Positions 25,780 to 34,716 of a DNA stretch of 64,000 nt are shown here, in pieces. The notes beneath the pieces are model-generated. The model was not told the origin of the DNA, ran no database searches, and saw only the letters and a list, made by a program, of their open reading frames with translations. Both the position numbers and the translations under genes were made by a program. Every line of letters begins with the position of its first letter. The first letter of the stretch is position 1. The stretch is from Actimicrobium sp047621665 (GTDB lineage: Bacteria > Pseudomonadota > Gammaproteobacteria > Burkholderiales > Burkholderiaceae_D), in assembly GCA_047621665.1 (NCBI GenBank), contig JBLHMB010000001.1, positions 62,001-126,000 of the forward strand. The letters run 5' to 3'.

Positions 25780-28248
25780 CTAGATCGCCCGGATCTGGTC
25801 CCAGTCAGTCTGGCCCTGGAAAATCTTTTCGATACCGTCCTGACGCAGCGTCATCATTCCCTCCGACACGGCCACTTGCAGGATTGCAGGCACATTGGCG
25901 CGCGCATGAATTTTCTTTTTGACCGCCGCCGTCGCGATCATCACTTCGTGGATGCCCAGTCGTCCCTTGTAGCCACTGTCGTTGCACAGATCACAGCCAT
26001 CGGCTTTGTACAGGGTGATGGCACCGTCATTTTTGCCATACTGCTGGCGCCAGCGACGCAGGATGGTGTCTTTGTCCAGTTCGGTTTCAAAGCAATATTC
26101 ACTGGCCAGCATGTCGAGTTCTTCGTCGCCAGCTTCATGGAAAATCTTGCAGTGGTTGCACAACCGGCGTGCCAGTCGCTGTCCGACCACCCCCAGCAGT
26201 GCATCAGCAAAGTTAAACGGATCGAGACCGAAATCGAGCAGCCGGACTACGCTCTCGGCGGCGCTGTTGGTGTGCATTGTCGAAAATACGAGGTGACCGG
26301 TGAGGGAGGCTTCGATGACGGTCTTCGCGGTTTCCGGGTCACGCGTTTCACCGACCATGATGACGTCCGGATCGGCGCGCAAGAAACTGCGTAGCACCGC
26401 CGCAAAGGTCCAGTCGATCTTCGCCTGGACCTGCACCTGACGCAGGCCATCCTGGGTAATCTCGACCGGATCTTCGACGGTCCATATTTTGCGTTCCGGC
26501 GTATTGATGAAGTTCAGCAGCGAATGCAGGGTGGTGGTTTTGCCGGAGCCGGTCGGGCCACAGACGAAGAGCAATCCATGCGGTTTCAAGGCCAGTTTTT
26601 TGAGTCCGTCGATGCCGTACTGCGACAACCCCAGACTCTCTATCGAGACCGCCTTCGGTGCGGCCAGAATCCGCATCACGATATCTTCGAGACCTTCGGT
26701 GGTCGGAATGGTCAGCACCCGTAATTCGATCGCTGCCGGCCCGTACTGTTCGAAATTCATCTTGCCATCCTGCGATCGACGTTTTTCGGAAATGTCGAGG
26801 CGGCACATGATCTTGATGCGCGACACCAGCGCATTACGAAACTGCGCCGGGACCTCCGAATAGGCGTGCATCACGCCATCCTTGCGGAAGCGCACCCTTG
26901 TCGGTCGATTGCCTTTCATGTTTTCGATGTGGATGTCGGAGACCCCCTGTTCATTGGCATCCATGATGATTTTGTTGACGAGGCGCACCAGCGTGTTGTC
27001 AGATTCGGTAATGGCTTCAGTCGGCAGGTCGAACTTGATCTCGTCGGCGCCGAGCTCGTAGACCAGTTCGGCGATGTTGCTGCCTTCACTTTGCAGTCCA
27101 TAGACTTGACTGATGACAAGTTTCAAGTCATCCACCGAGGCCATGACGGGATCGATTTTCAGCTTGGTAGTGAACGCCAGTTCCTGCAGTGGCTGATTGG
27201 CCAGCGGGTTTTCCATCGCCACCACCATACGCGCGCTGGTCTGATATAACGGCATCACGTTGTGCTTGCGTACGAAGTCGGCAGGTACCGCCTTGACCAG
27301 CGCGGGATCGAACTTGAAGCCGCGCAGGTTGACGAAGGGGATGCCCAGTTTTTGCGCCAGCACGCGCTTGATCGTATCGAGGCTGACAAAATTCATCTCG
27401 ACCAGGATGTCGCCCAGCGGCACTTTGCGATTTTGCGTCTGTGCCGCCAGGGCATCGGCCAGCTGCAATTCGCTGATGATGTTCTCCTGCAGGAGAGCCT
27501 CGCCCAGCCGCAATTGCGGTTTATTTTTCTGGCTTTGCAGGGCTGCTTCGATATTGTCCTGAGTGATGATGTTTTTTTGTTTTAGATAGTCACCCAGTTT
27601 TTGAGAGCGCAGCTGTTCCTGTTTTTCAAGACCGGCGCTGATCTTGTTTTCGCTGACCAGATGTTCCTCCACGAGCATTTTTCCGAGTTGCTCGCCGAGT
27701 TGATAATTTCTGATGACTTCTGCCGGGATAAAGCAGCGGATCACCTTATTGGTCCCTGCGATCGGCATGTACAGAAACAAGCCGAACGGTTTTGAGACCA
27801 GCCCCAGTGTCTGCGTCACGAATGGTTCGCCAGCGTGATAATTGATCACGCACTTCTGGCTCAGCAGTGGCACGGTAGTGGCATCGGTCAAGGCATCCGA
27901 CAACATCAACTGCGTCATCTCGACCGGATCGGTCAGGCGCAGCAGTCGCAGGCTGGCAAAAGCAATACGTACATTGGTCGGGGTACGCCGGGTACGGAAT
28001 TCAAGAAACGCTTCGGCCCCATCCATACGGACGAGCAGGCCTTCCTGGCTGCGATTGTTCTGCATCGTGATATCGGCGGGTTCGATATCAGTGCCGTCGT
28101 TGACCCCGCTGGCTGACATCACGTCGTAATGCGCAGGTATCGGCCATTTGAAATCGGTCAGCATGGGTTTTGGCCTGTCGCTTCGCCAGCGAGTTGATGA
28201 TTGATGCTGTGATGCATAGCGCTCTCCTGAAAATGGTAAGGTTTTCAT
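25780..28248 (-). CDS. GspE/PilB-type secretion ATPase with N-terminal MshEN-like region
   Basis: 822 residues from ATG 28248; a TTG at 28266 and an ATG at 28164 are alternative starts. Residues ~1-190 are a PilZ-like extension. Next come MshEN-like repeats (RLGEALLQENIISELQLADAL, LGDILVEMNFVSLDTIKRVLA), which in relatives bind cyclic-di-GMP. The motor domain has Walker A GPTGSGKTTTLHS, an Asp box, Walker B ADPDVIMVGETRDPETA, a His box and a zinc tetracysteine (CNHC ... CDLC). It is full length and intact but has no pilin, PilC or secretin gene beside it. It may drive a type IV pilus or type II-like system encoded elsewhere, or serve as a c-di-GMP-tuned paralogue. Confidence 0.88.
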   Translation of the reverse strand: MKTLPFSGERYASQHQSSTRWRSDRPKPMLTDFKWPIPAHYDVMSASGVNDGTDIEPADITMQNNRSQEGLLVRMDGAEAFLEFRTRRTPTNVRIAFASLRLLRLTDPVEMTQLMLSDALTDATTVPLLSQKCVINYHAGEPFVTQTLGLVSKPFGLFLYMPIAGTNKVIRCFIPAEVIRNYQLGEQLGKMLVEEHLVSENKISAGLEKQEQLRSQKLGDYLKQKNIITQDNIEAALQSQKNKPQLRLGEALLQENIISELQLADALAAQTQNRKVPLGDILVEMNFVSLDTIKRVLAQKLGIPFVNLRGFKFDPALVKAVPADFVRKHNVMPLYQTSARMVVAMENPLANQPLQELAFTTKLKIDPVMASVDDLKLVISQVYGLQSEGSNIAELVYELGADEIKFDLPTEAITESDNTLVRLVNKIIMDANEQGVSDIHIENMKGNRPTRVRFRKDGVMHAYSEVPAQFRNALVSRIKIMCRLDISEKRRSQDGKMNFEQYGPAAIELRVLTIPTTEGLEDIVMRILAAPKAVSIESLGLSQYGIDGLKKLALKPHGLLFVCGPTGSGKTTTLHSLLNFINTPERKIWTVEDPVEITQDGLRQVQVQAKIDWTFAAVLRSFLRADPDVIMVGETRDPETAKTVIEASLTGHLVFSTMHTNSAAESVVRLLDFGLDPFNFADALLGVVGQRLARRLCNHCKIFHEAGDEELDMLASEYCFETELDKDTILRRWRQQYGKNDGAITLYKADGCDLCNDSGYKGRLGIHEVMIATAAVKKKIHARANVPAILQVAVSEGMMTLRQDGIEKIFQGQTDWDQIRAI

Positions 28249-28383
28249 GGTAGTTCCGGTAGACAAACCATAAGCCTCTACTGGATTTTAACTGACTTGT
28301 TTTATGGTTTGCACGATCTTGAACTGAGTGAGGGATGGCCCCATCTCATTGATGCCGTTTAATGCTCGCCTTGGAGAATCACA

Positions 28384-29067
28384 ATGACCCCCACTGAATC
28401 CCAGATGCTCAACGCCTTCCTCCTGCAATTGCGTCAGGTGCAAGGAATACAAAAGAACCCCGAAGCCGCTGCGCTGATTGCTGATGCGGCAGTGGCACAA
28501 CCCGACGCCCTTTATTTGTTGGTACAGCGGGCGCTGCTGCAGGACCAGGCCTTGGCGAGCGCGGGCGCTCGCATTGCCGTCCTTGAGGCGCAAGCCGTCC
28601 CAGTTGCTCCTGTTGCGTCGGGTAGCTTTCTTGAGGGCGGAAATAATGCCTGGGGACGTTCCGCTGCCCCGGTCAGCGCGCGTGCTTACAACGCGCCAGT
28701 GACAACGGCTTCTGTCCCGCTGCCAGGTGCAGGCGTAGCAAGTGGACCCGCCGCAGTGGTGCCGCAGGCACCGGCCGGTGCGGGATTTTTCGGTGGCGGT
28801 GGTGGTAATTTTCTCGGCACCATGGCGGCGACGGCCGCTGGCGTGGCAGGGGGAGCACTTCTGTTTCAGGGTATCGGCAGCATGATGGGACATCATGGAG
28901 CGGCTGCGCCGCAAAGTAACGCTTTTTCGTCAATGGCCGATAGTGTTGACAAGCCCGCTGCGGCACCGGCTCCTGTGACGTCATCCGGGACGGCTGATAC
29001 GAGCAATACGGACGTTGCCGACAACGCAGCCGATATGGACTTCGGGGACGACGACGAGATGGTTTGA
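28384..29067 (+). CDS. DUF2076 family protein
   Basis: 227 residues. DUF2076 is recognised from the N-terminal helix TPTESQMLNAFLLQLRQVQ with KNPEAAALIADAAVAQPDALYLLVQRALLQDQAL. A low-complexity Gly/Ala/Pro linker follows, then a glycine-rich hydrophobic segment (FLGTMAATAAGVAGGALLFQG) and an acidic tail (DMDFGDDDEM). Periplasmic ligand-binding has been suggested for the family; no function is firm. Divergent from the secretion ATPase gene. Confidence 0.85.
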   Translation: MTPTESQMLNAFLLQLRQVQGIQKNPEAAALIADAAVAQPDALYLLVQRALLQDQALASAGARIAVLEAQAVPVAPVASGSFLEGGNNAWGRSAAPVSARAYNAPVTTASVPLPGAGVASGPAAVVPQAPAGAGFFGGGGGNFLGTMAATAAGVAGGALLFQGIGSMMGHHGAAAPQSNAFSSMADSVDKPAAAPAPVTSSGTADTSNTDVADNAADMDFGDDDEMV

Positions 29068-29081
29068 CCGGTTGCCGTTAT

Positions 29082-29122
29082 AAAAAAAGGGGAAAGGGCA
29101 ATCAGCCCCTCCCCCTTTTTTA
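29082..29122. terminator. Bidirectional terminator between the DUF2076 gene and ahpF
   Basis: AAAAAAAGGGG on the left pairs with CCCCCTTTTTT on the right, with an inner GGGC / GCCC stem and a 5-nt loop; a small internal asymmetry interrupts the stem. The A and T tracts on either side suit both convergent genes. Confidence 0.85.
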
Positions 29123-29135
29123 TAGGTCCGCGTTT

Positions 29136-30716
29136 TCAGGCGGTGATAGCCACTTTCTTCTCCGCCGGGGCAGAGGTGCGAATCAGGTGGTCGAAAGCAC
29201 TTAATCCTGCTTTCGACCCTTCACCCATTGCAATGATGATCTGCTTGAACGGAATGTTAGTGACATCGCCGGCGGCAAACACGCCGGGGATCGAGGTCTG
29301 GCCGCGTGCATCGATTTCGATTTCGCCACGGTTGGTCAAGGCGACGGTGCCCTTGATCCAGTCCGTGTTTGGCAAAAGTCCGATTTGTACGAAGATGCCT
29401 TCCAGTTCGACCGTATGTGCTGCTCCGGTCGTGCGGTTCGTGTAGTGCAAGCCATTGACGCGGGTGCCGTCGCCGGATACTTCGGTACTCAAGGCACTCG
29501 TAATCACAGTGACGTTCGGCAGGCTGTGCAACTTGCGCTGCAAGACGGCATCGGCGCGTAATTGCGTATCGTATTCAATCAGCGTGACGTGGGCGACGAT
29601 TCCCGCCAGGTCAATTGCCGCTTCGACTCCCGAATTTCCGCCGCCAATGACAGCCACGCGCTTGCCCTTGTAGAGCGGGCCATCGCAATGCGGGCAGTAG
29701 GCGACGCCGCGGTTGCGATACTCTTTCTCGCCCGGGACGTTCATTTCACGCCAGCGCGCACCCGTGGCCAGAATCACCGAGCGAGCTTTCAGGCTGGCGC
29801 CACTGGCCAGTTTGATTTCAATCAGATCGCCAGGAATCAGCGCTGCGGCGCGTTGCAGGTTCATCACGTCAACGTCATATTCCTTGACGTGTTCTTCGAG
29901 TGCGGCAACCAGTTTCGGTCCTTCGGTGGCTTTCACCGAAATGAAGTTCTCGATCCCCATCGTATCCATGACCTGACCGCCAAAACGCTCGGCAACAATA
30001 CCGGTACGGATCCCTTTACGGGCAGCGTAAATCGCCGCCGATGCGCCGGCAGGTCCGCCGCCGACGATCAGAACATCAAAGACGTCTTTTTTCGAAATCT
30101 TTTCGGCATCGCGCTTGACCGAGCCGGTGTCGAGTTTAGCCAGGATTTCAGTCAGTTCCATCCGGCCCGAGTCGAAAAATTCGCCGTTGAGGTAGATGCT
30201 CGGCACCGACATCACGTTGCGTTCCTTGACTTCATCCTGGAACAGCGAACCGTCGATCATCACGTGACGGATTTTGGGATTGATAACCGCCATCAGATTC
30301 AGTGACTGAACCACTTCCGGGCAGCTGTGGCACGACAACGAAATATAAGTTTCGAACTGGTAGTCGCCATCCAGGTTGCGGATCTGTTCAATTACATCGA
30401 CGTCGGTTTTTGGCGGATGACCACCAGCCTGCAGCAGGGCCAGGATTAGTGAAGTAAATTCATGCCCCATCGGAATTCCGGCGAAACGGATACCCATGTC
30501 GGCACCGACGCGGTTGATCGAGAAAGACGGCGTGCGGTGGCCATCGTTGCGATGTTCGCGCAGCGTGACCATGCTTGACATACTGTTGATGTCATTGAGC
30601 AGCGAAAGCATTTCGACTGACTTGGCGCTATCGTCAAGCGAGGCGTCGATCTCGATTGGCATGACGACTTTTTCAAGGTAGGCTTTTAATTGGGCTTTGG
30701 TATTTGCATCCAGCAT
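29136..30716 (-). CDS. ahpF: Alkyl hydroperoxide reductase subunit F
   Basis: 526 residues, standard length. NADH:peroxiredoxin oxidoreductase that recycles AhpC. The N-terminal double thioredoxin-like domain carries CHSCPEVVQSLN near residue 128. The FAD motif GGGPAGASAAIYAA is near 217, the redox-active CPHC in GVAYCPHCDGPLYKGK near 343, and the NAD motif GGGNSGVEAAIDLAGI near 360. It follows ahpC on the same strand after a 173-bp gap, so the genes may be co-transcribed or separately boosted. Confidence 0.97.
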   Translation of the reverse strand: MLDANTKAQLKAYLEKVVMPIEIDASLDDSAKSVEMLSLLNDINSMSSMVTLREHRNDGHRTPSFSINRVGADMGIRFAGIPMGHEFTSLILALLQAGGHPPKTDVDVIEQIRNLDGDYQFETYISLSCHSCPEVVQSLNLMAVINPKIRHVMIDGSLFQDEVKERNVMSVPSIYLNGEFFDSGRMELTEILAKLDTGSVKRDAEKISKKDVFDVLIVGGGPAGASAAIYAARKGIRTGIVAERFGGQVMDTMGIENFISVKATEGPKLVAALEEHVKEYDVDVMNLQRAAALIPGDLIEIKLASGASLKARSVILATGARWREMNVPGEKEYRNRGVAYCPHCDGPLYKGKRVAVIGGGNSGVEAAIDLAGIVAHVTLIEYDTQLRADAVLQRKLHSLPNVTVITSALSTEVSGDGTRVNGLHYTNRTTGAAHTVELEGIFVQIGLLPNTDWIKGTVALTNRGEIEIDARGQTSIPGVFAAGDVTNIPFKQIIIAMGEGSKAGLSAFDHLIRTSAPAEKKVAITA

Positions 30717-30889
30717 GATGTGCTCGCTTTCGAAAATGAGGTGTCAATGGGCGCATGGTCAGGCGCGCAGGTCAGGGCGCAGTACCACCACCAGAGTAGC
30801 CTGGGCTACCGGGGACTAAGCTAATCGGGGAGAGGTGCTGCTGATCGGCGTGCCCACACGGCACGGGGGCACGCCTTGTTTAGTACAAC

Positions 30890-31453
30890 TTAGATCTTGC
30901 CAACCAGGTCAAACGACGGGGTCAATGTTTCTGCACCCGGGGTCCATTTGGCAGGGCATGCCTCGTTCGGATGCGCTGCGACGTACTGTGCCGCTTGGAC
31001 TTTACGCAGCAGTTCGCTGGCATCGCGGCCAATGCCGTTGTCATGGATTTCGCACAACTTGATTTCGCCTTCCGGGTTGACGACGAAGGTGCCGCGCAGT
31101 GCCAGGCCTTCTTCGGCGATCATCACGTCAAATGCGCGGGTCAGATGGCCGGTAGGGTCAGCCAGCATCGGGTAGGTGATTTTGCCGATGGTGTCTGACG
31201 TATCGTGCCAGGCTTTGTGCGTGAAATGGGTGTCGGTCGAGACGCTGTAGATTTCAACGCCAAGCTTTTGGAATGTGGAATAGTGGTCGGCCAGGTCGCC
31301 CAGTTCGGTTGGGCAGACAAACGTGAAGTCAGCCGGGTAAAACACGAAGATGGACCATTTGCCGACCAGGTCGGTGTCCGAAACAGTCGTGAATTTGCCG
31401 TTGTGATAGGCGTTGGCTGTGAAGGGAACGATTTTGGTGTTGATCAATGACAT
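30890..31453 (-). CDS. ahpC: Alkyl hydroperoxide reductase subunit C (2-Cys peroxiredoxin)
   Basis: 187 residues, full length. Peroxidatic cysteine in FYPADFTFVCPTELGDLADHY (Cys47), resolving cysteine in HPNEACPAKWTPG near 166. Reduces hydrogen peroxide and organic peroxides with electrons from AhpF. The leader immediately upstream contains eight imperfect 8-bp repeats (31474-31537), ending 20 bp before the start codon. A weak promoter lies beyond it. Confidence 0.98.
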   Translation of the reverse strand: MSLINTKIVPFTANAYHNGKFTTVSDTDLVGKWSIFVFYPADFTFVCPTELGDLADHYSTFQKLGVEIYSVSTDTHFTHKAWHDTSDTIGKITYPMLADPTGHLTRAFDVMIAEEGLALRGTFVVNPEGEIKLCEIHDNGIGRDASELLRKVQAAQYVAAHPNEACPAKWTPGAETLTPSFDLVGKI

Positions 31454-31473
31454 GTGAGTCTCGCTTTCGATGA

Positions 31474-31537
31474 AGTGATTGAGTAATGCGGTAATCCAGT
31501 AATCAAGTGATTCAGTAATTCAATGATTCAGTGATCC
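31474..31537. repeat. Eight tandem imperfect 8-bp repeats in the ahpC leader
   Basis: Continuous array on the plus strand: AGTGATTG, AGTAATGC, GGTAATCC, AGTAATCA, AGTGATTC, AGTAATTC, AATGATTC, AGTGATCC (consensus AGTRATTC). A decayed ninth unit follows. On the minus strand the array lies in the untranslated leader or core promoter of ahpC. Confidence 0.85.
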
Positions 31538-31546
31538 AGTAGACGC

Positions 31547-31575
31547 ACAATAGCGAAGGTTGGTGCCTGCGTAAA
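31547..31575 (-). promoter_or_regulatory. Possible ahpC promoter
   Basis: On the minus strand TTTACG (31575-31570), a 17-nt spacer and TATTGT (31552-31547). Both boxes are weak, as expected for an activator-dependent (e.g. OxyR) promoter, but no clear OxyR site was recognised. If used, the whole 8-bp repeat array is transcribed. Confidence 0.35.
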
Positions 31576-31631
31576 TCCAATTGTTTAAATGCATTCGATA
31601 GGGATAGGATATGAGTGCCTTTTCCGCGTCA

Positions 31632-31667
31632 CAAAAAAAGGGCCAGCCCTTACGGTGCAGACCCTTT
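31632..31667 (-). terminator. Rho-independent terminator of sodB
   Basis: On the minus strand AAAAGGGTC pairs with GGCCCTTTT (one G-U) around a 15-nt loop and is followed by more T; a smaller alternative hairpin AAGGG-CTGG-CCCTT lies inside. It begins about 20 bp past the sodB stop. Confidence 0.68.
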
Positions 31668-31687
31668 TGGCCAGCTAGATCAGGTTA

Positions 31688-32266
31688 TCAGGCGAAATTC
31701 TTCGCAACGAAATCCCAGTTGATCAGGTTCCAGTAGGCTTCGACATACTTCGGCCGGGCATTGCGGTAGTCGACGTAGTAAGCGTGCTCCCACACATCAC
31801 AGGTCATCAACGGCTTGTCGCTGCCTGTCAGCGGGCAGCCTGCGTTGGAGGTATTGGCCAGATCGACCGAGCCATCGGCTTTTTTGACCAGCCACGTCCA
31901 GCCGGAACCGAAATTAGTGAGGCACGATTTGGTGAAATCTTCCTTGAATTTTTCGTGCGAACCGAACTTGGCGTTGATCGCCTCGGCCAGTGCACCGGTC
32001 GGGGCGCCGCCACCGTCTGGTGACAGGCAGTTCCAGTAAAACGAATGGTTCCAGACTTGTGCTGAATTGTTGAATACGCCGCCGGTCGACTTCATGATGA
32101 TGTCTTCAAGCGTTGCACTTTCGAATTCGGTGCCTTTGATCAGATTGTTCAGGTTGGTCACATAGGTTTGATGATGCTTACCGTAGTGATACTCAAGAGT
32201 TTCTTTGGAGATATGCGGCGCAAGGGCGTCCATTGCATAAGGCAGGTCGGGCAGAGTGTGTTCCAT
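31688..32266 (-). CDS. sodB: Superoxide dismutase, Fe type
   Basis: 192 residues from ATG 32266, preceded by AAAGGACG; the frame stays open upstream to 32551 but that part has no family similarity. Metal ligands: His in LEYHYGKHHQTYV (near 27), His in AQVWNHSFYWNCL (near 74), and Asp and His in CDVWEHAYYVDYRNARP (near 157-161). The ALEYHYG and GSGWTWLV features favour the iron form. With ahpCF next to it, this forms an oxidative-stress cluster. Confidence 0.96.
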   Translation of the reverse strand: MEHTLPDLPYAMDALAPHISKETLEYHYGKHHQTYVTNLNNLIKGTEFESATLEDIIMKSTGGVFNNSAQVWNHSFYWNCLSPDGGGAPTGALAEAINAKFGSHEKFKEDFTKSCLTNFGSGWTWLVKKADGSVDLANTSNAGCPLTGSDKPLMTCDVWEHAYYVDYRNARPKYVEAYWNLINWDFVAKNFA

Positions 32267-32372
32267 AGTCGTCCTTTCAGGGGTGAAAATAAAAGTACAA
32301 GCGAAGCTTTGAAAACAGCGCCTATTGTATGTCGGAAGCCACGGACTTGCAGCGCGCTGCCGTACATTGGCA

Positions 32373-33737
32373 TTACTCCGGCAAAGTTGGTTGGACGCTG
32401 GCGATGCCGATCTGCGCGCTGCCCTCCGCCAGCCGGACCGTGACAGTTTGCCTTGGATGCAATTGGGCAGGAGTACGCGCGATATGTCCCTCTGCATCGA
32501 CAATAATCGCGTAACCCCGTTCCAACGTACGTTGGGGATTGAGCAACTCAAGTTGGGTCTCGAGGCCTGCTAAATGCAGGCGCAGGCGGGAGGTGTGGGT
32601 GCCGATACCGCCAGCCAGGCGTCGACGATGCTCGGTTAATTGCCATCGCGCTGACCGGGTATCAGGCAACTGGAACACTAACCGGCTGCGCAGATGCCGA
32701 AGCGCGTGTTGCGCATTATTGAGCGGGGTGCGGGTCGCATTCCCCAGACGCACTTGCCAGCCGGCCAGCCGGACTTGTTCGTGCCGGATTGTTGCCGCCG
32801 GACTGACCAGTCGACGCGACAGCCAGTCCAGTCCCTGCTGACGGTCTGTCAAATGGCGTCTGGCCATGCGCGACAAAGTGCGCGCACTCATGTCGATTTG
32901 CGCGATCCACTCTTGACGGGGCCGTGCTGCCAGTTCTGCTGCCGCCGTCGGCGTCGCAGCACGCAGGTCGGCGGCAAAGTCGGCAATGGTGAAGTCGGTC
33001 TCATGGCCGATGCCGGCAATGACAGGAACCCGGCAGGCGACAATGGCGCGTGCCACTGTCTCATCGTTGAATGACCACAAATCTTCGATGCTGCCGCCGC
33101 CCCGGCACAGCAGCAACACATCGCATTCGGCACGGCGCGAGGCCGTGGCGATTGCCTGGGCGATTTTTTGTGCGGCGCCATCGCCTTGAACTGGTGTTGG
33201 ATACAGGATTATTTTTATATGCGGAGTGCGGCGCTTCAGTGTGGTCAGTACGTCGCGTAGCGCAGCCGCTTGCAGGCTGGTGACGATGCCTATCGTGTGC
33301 GGAAACAGTGGCAGCGGCCGCTTGCGTGCCGGATCGAACAAGCCTTCGCTCTCGAGCTTTTGCTTGAGCTGCAAAAAAGCCTCGAACAGGTTGCCGACGC
33401 CGGCCCGCCGTATCGACTCGACACTGAGCTGAAAGTCACCACGCGCGGCGTACAGAGTCACCAGCGTGCGCACCTCCACCTTGTCACCTTCCTTGGGAAG
33501 AAATCCGGCGTATTGGGCGCGACCCCGAAACATCACCGCACGCACTTGTGCCGATCCATCCTTGAGCGAAAAATACCAGTGCCCCGATGCTGCCCGCGTA
33601 AAGTTGGAGACTTCGCCGGCGACCCACATCAATGGAAAGTTCAGTTCCAGCATGCGCGCCACGGCTTGATTCAGTGCCGATACAGTTAGTACCGGGGAGG
33701 AGTTGTCTGGTTTGTCGAATAAAAGATCGGTGCTCAT
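32373..33737 (-). CDS. xseA: Exodeoxyribonuclease VII large subunit
   Basis: 454 residues from ATG 33737, which has a strong GAGGAG Shine-Dalgarno; a frame from 33764 would add nine residues. The N-terminal OB-fold region is LTVSALNQAVARMLELNFPLMWVAGEVSNF with SGHWYFSLKD. The catalytic core holds GIVTSLQAAALRDVLTTLKRR, CRGGGSIEDLWSFNDE and AGIGHETDFTIADFAADLRA. The C-terminal part is coiled-coil-like and rich in Arg and Gln. It degrades single-stranded DNA with XseB, which is not in this window. Confidence 0.95.
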   Translation of the reverse strand: MSTDLLFDKPDNSSPVLTVSALNQAVARMLELNFPLMWVAGEVSNFTRAASGHWYFSLKDGSAQVRAVMFRGRAQYAGFLPKEGDKVEVRTLVTLYAARGDFQLSVESIRRAGVGNLFEAFLQLKQKLESEGLFDPARKRPLPLFPHTIGIVTSLQAAALRDVLTTLKRRTPHIKIILYPTPVQGDGAAQKIAQAIATASRRAECDVLLLCRGGGSIEDLWSFNDETVARAIVACRVPVIAGIGHETDFTIADFAADLRAATPTAAAELAARPRQEWIAQIDMSARTLSRMARRHLTDRQQGLDWLSRRLVSPAATIRHEQVRLAGWQVRLGNATRTPLNNAQHALRHLRSRLVFQLPDTRSARWQLTEHRRRLAGGIGTHTSRLRLHLAGLETQLELLNPQRTLERGYAIIVDAEGHIARTPAQLHPRQTVTVRLAEGSAQIGIASVQPTLPE

Positions 33738-34110
33738 GCTCTCCTCATAGCGAACCCTGTCCACAGGGCCACGGGTCGTTGTGGGTGTCGTGATTAAAAC
33801 TTGTGCTCGATGGAACTATTCCTAAATACCTGATTTTAAAAGAAAAAAGTAGCGTTTTATTTTTCCGTAGCTGTCAGGAAAAATACTGGTTTCGTTGCGG
33901 TCCCACTCTTTATGGAAAGTTATTCACAAAGTTATCCACAATGCGCCGGAGATTTTCACTGTGCTATGCCGCATTGGACAGCAACATCTTCCTTGCATGC
34001 GCCGGGCCGGATTATCTCCTGAAATGCCGGAACCTAAGGTCGCTTGCCCTGACTGCCACAACAAGTTACATTCGGGAACCACACACTCACAATTTCCCAA
34101 GGAGAGCGCT
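33738..34110. other. 373-bp intergenic region before exbB
   Basis: Divergent space between xseA (-) and exbB (+). It contains two adjacent DnaA-box-like nonamers and a good Shine-Dalgarno for exbB. The exbB frame is open upstream to 33895 and includes a CPDCHNKL zinc-knuckle-like stretch, but this is most likely chance. No other gene was seen. Confidence 0.5.
33920..33940 (+). promoter_or_regulatory. Two DnaA-box-like nonamers in direct repeat
   Basis: TTATTCACA (33920-33928), three bases, then TTATCCACA (33932-33940). The second equals the high-affinity E. coli consensus and the first differs at one position. Same orientation, 12 bp apart, in the xseA-exbB intergenic region. Confidence 0.5.
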
Positions 34111-34716
34111 TTGTTCGCAATCATCCAAGCTGCCGGTTGGCCAATCTGGCCGCTATTAATTGCATCAGTAGTCGGCCTGGCCTTGATCGTCGAGCGCTTG
34201 ATCTACCTGCGTCGCAGCCGTATCCTGCCCGCCAAGTTGTTGCAGGAAGTTATTCGGGTTTATCACAATGGCAAGATCAATGCCGAAATACTGGCTAATC
34301 TGGAGCAGAACTCGCCGCTCGGGCAGGTTCTCGCGGCGGGCTTGTCCAATGTCGATGCCCCGCGCGACATCATGAAAGAATCGATTGAAGAAGCCGGCAT
34401 GGCCACCGCGCACGAACTTGAGCGCTTCCTGACAACGCTGGGGACGATCGCGACACTTGCACCTTTAATGGGATTGTTTGGCACCGTGGTCGGCATGATC
34501 GAGATTTTCGGCGCACAGAATGCGACCGGTGCCAATCCCGTGCAACTTGCCCATGGCATCTCTGTGGCGCTGTATAACACCGGTTTTGGACTGGCAATCG
34601 CGATGCCGGCGCTGGTGTTTTACCGGCATTTCCGCGCGCTGGTTGATAGTTTTGTCGTGGATATGGAAATGCAAGCAGTCCGTTTTGTTGACACTGTGCA
34701 CGGAAAACGGAAATGA
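34111..34716 (+). CDS. exbB: ExbB/TolQ/MotA-family proton channel protein
   Basis: 201 residues from a TTG start at 34111, chosen because AAGGAG lies just upstream and the family begins with FAIIQAAGWPIWPLLIAS. Three transmembrane helices: residues ~8-30 (WPLLIASVVGLALIVERLI), ~105-135 (LGTIATLAPLMGLFGTVVGM) and ~150-175 (GISVALYNTGFGLAIAMPALVFY). With ExbD it forms the proton-driven motor that energises TonB. No tonB or receptor gene is adjacent. The gene overlaps exbD by 4 bp. Confidence 0.93.
   Translation: MFAIIQAAGWPIWPLLIASVVGLALIVERLIYLRRSRILPAKLLQEVIRVYHNGKINAEILANLEQNSPLGQVLAAGLSNVDAPRDIMKESIEEAGMATAHELERFLTTLGTIATLAPLMGLFGTVVGMIEIFGAQNATGANPVQLAHGISVALYNTGFGLAIAMPALVFYRHFRALVDSFVVDMEMQAVRFVDTVHGKRK

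Noticed and set aside
32267..32551. 95-residue N-terminal extension of SodB
   Set aside because: The extension is basic and low in family resemblance and runs back into the adjacent xseA coding region; AAAGGACG precedes ATG 32266, the normal SodB start.
33920..33940. Replication origin
   Set aside because: Only two DnaA-box-like sites, no dnaA/dnaN/gidA neighbours and no AT-rich repeat array.
33895..34110. N-terminal extension of exbB with a CPDC zinc-knuckle-like motif
   Set aside because: The strong Shine-Dalgarno and family start are at TTG 34111; the extension covers the DnaA-box region and has no relatives among ExbB proteins.
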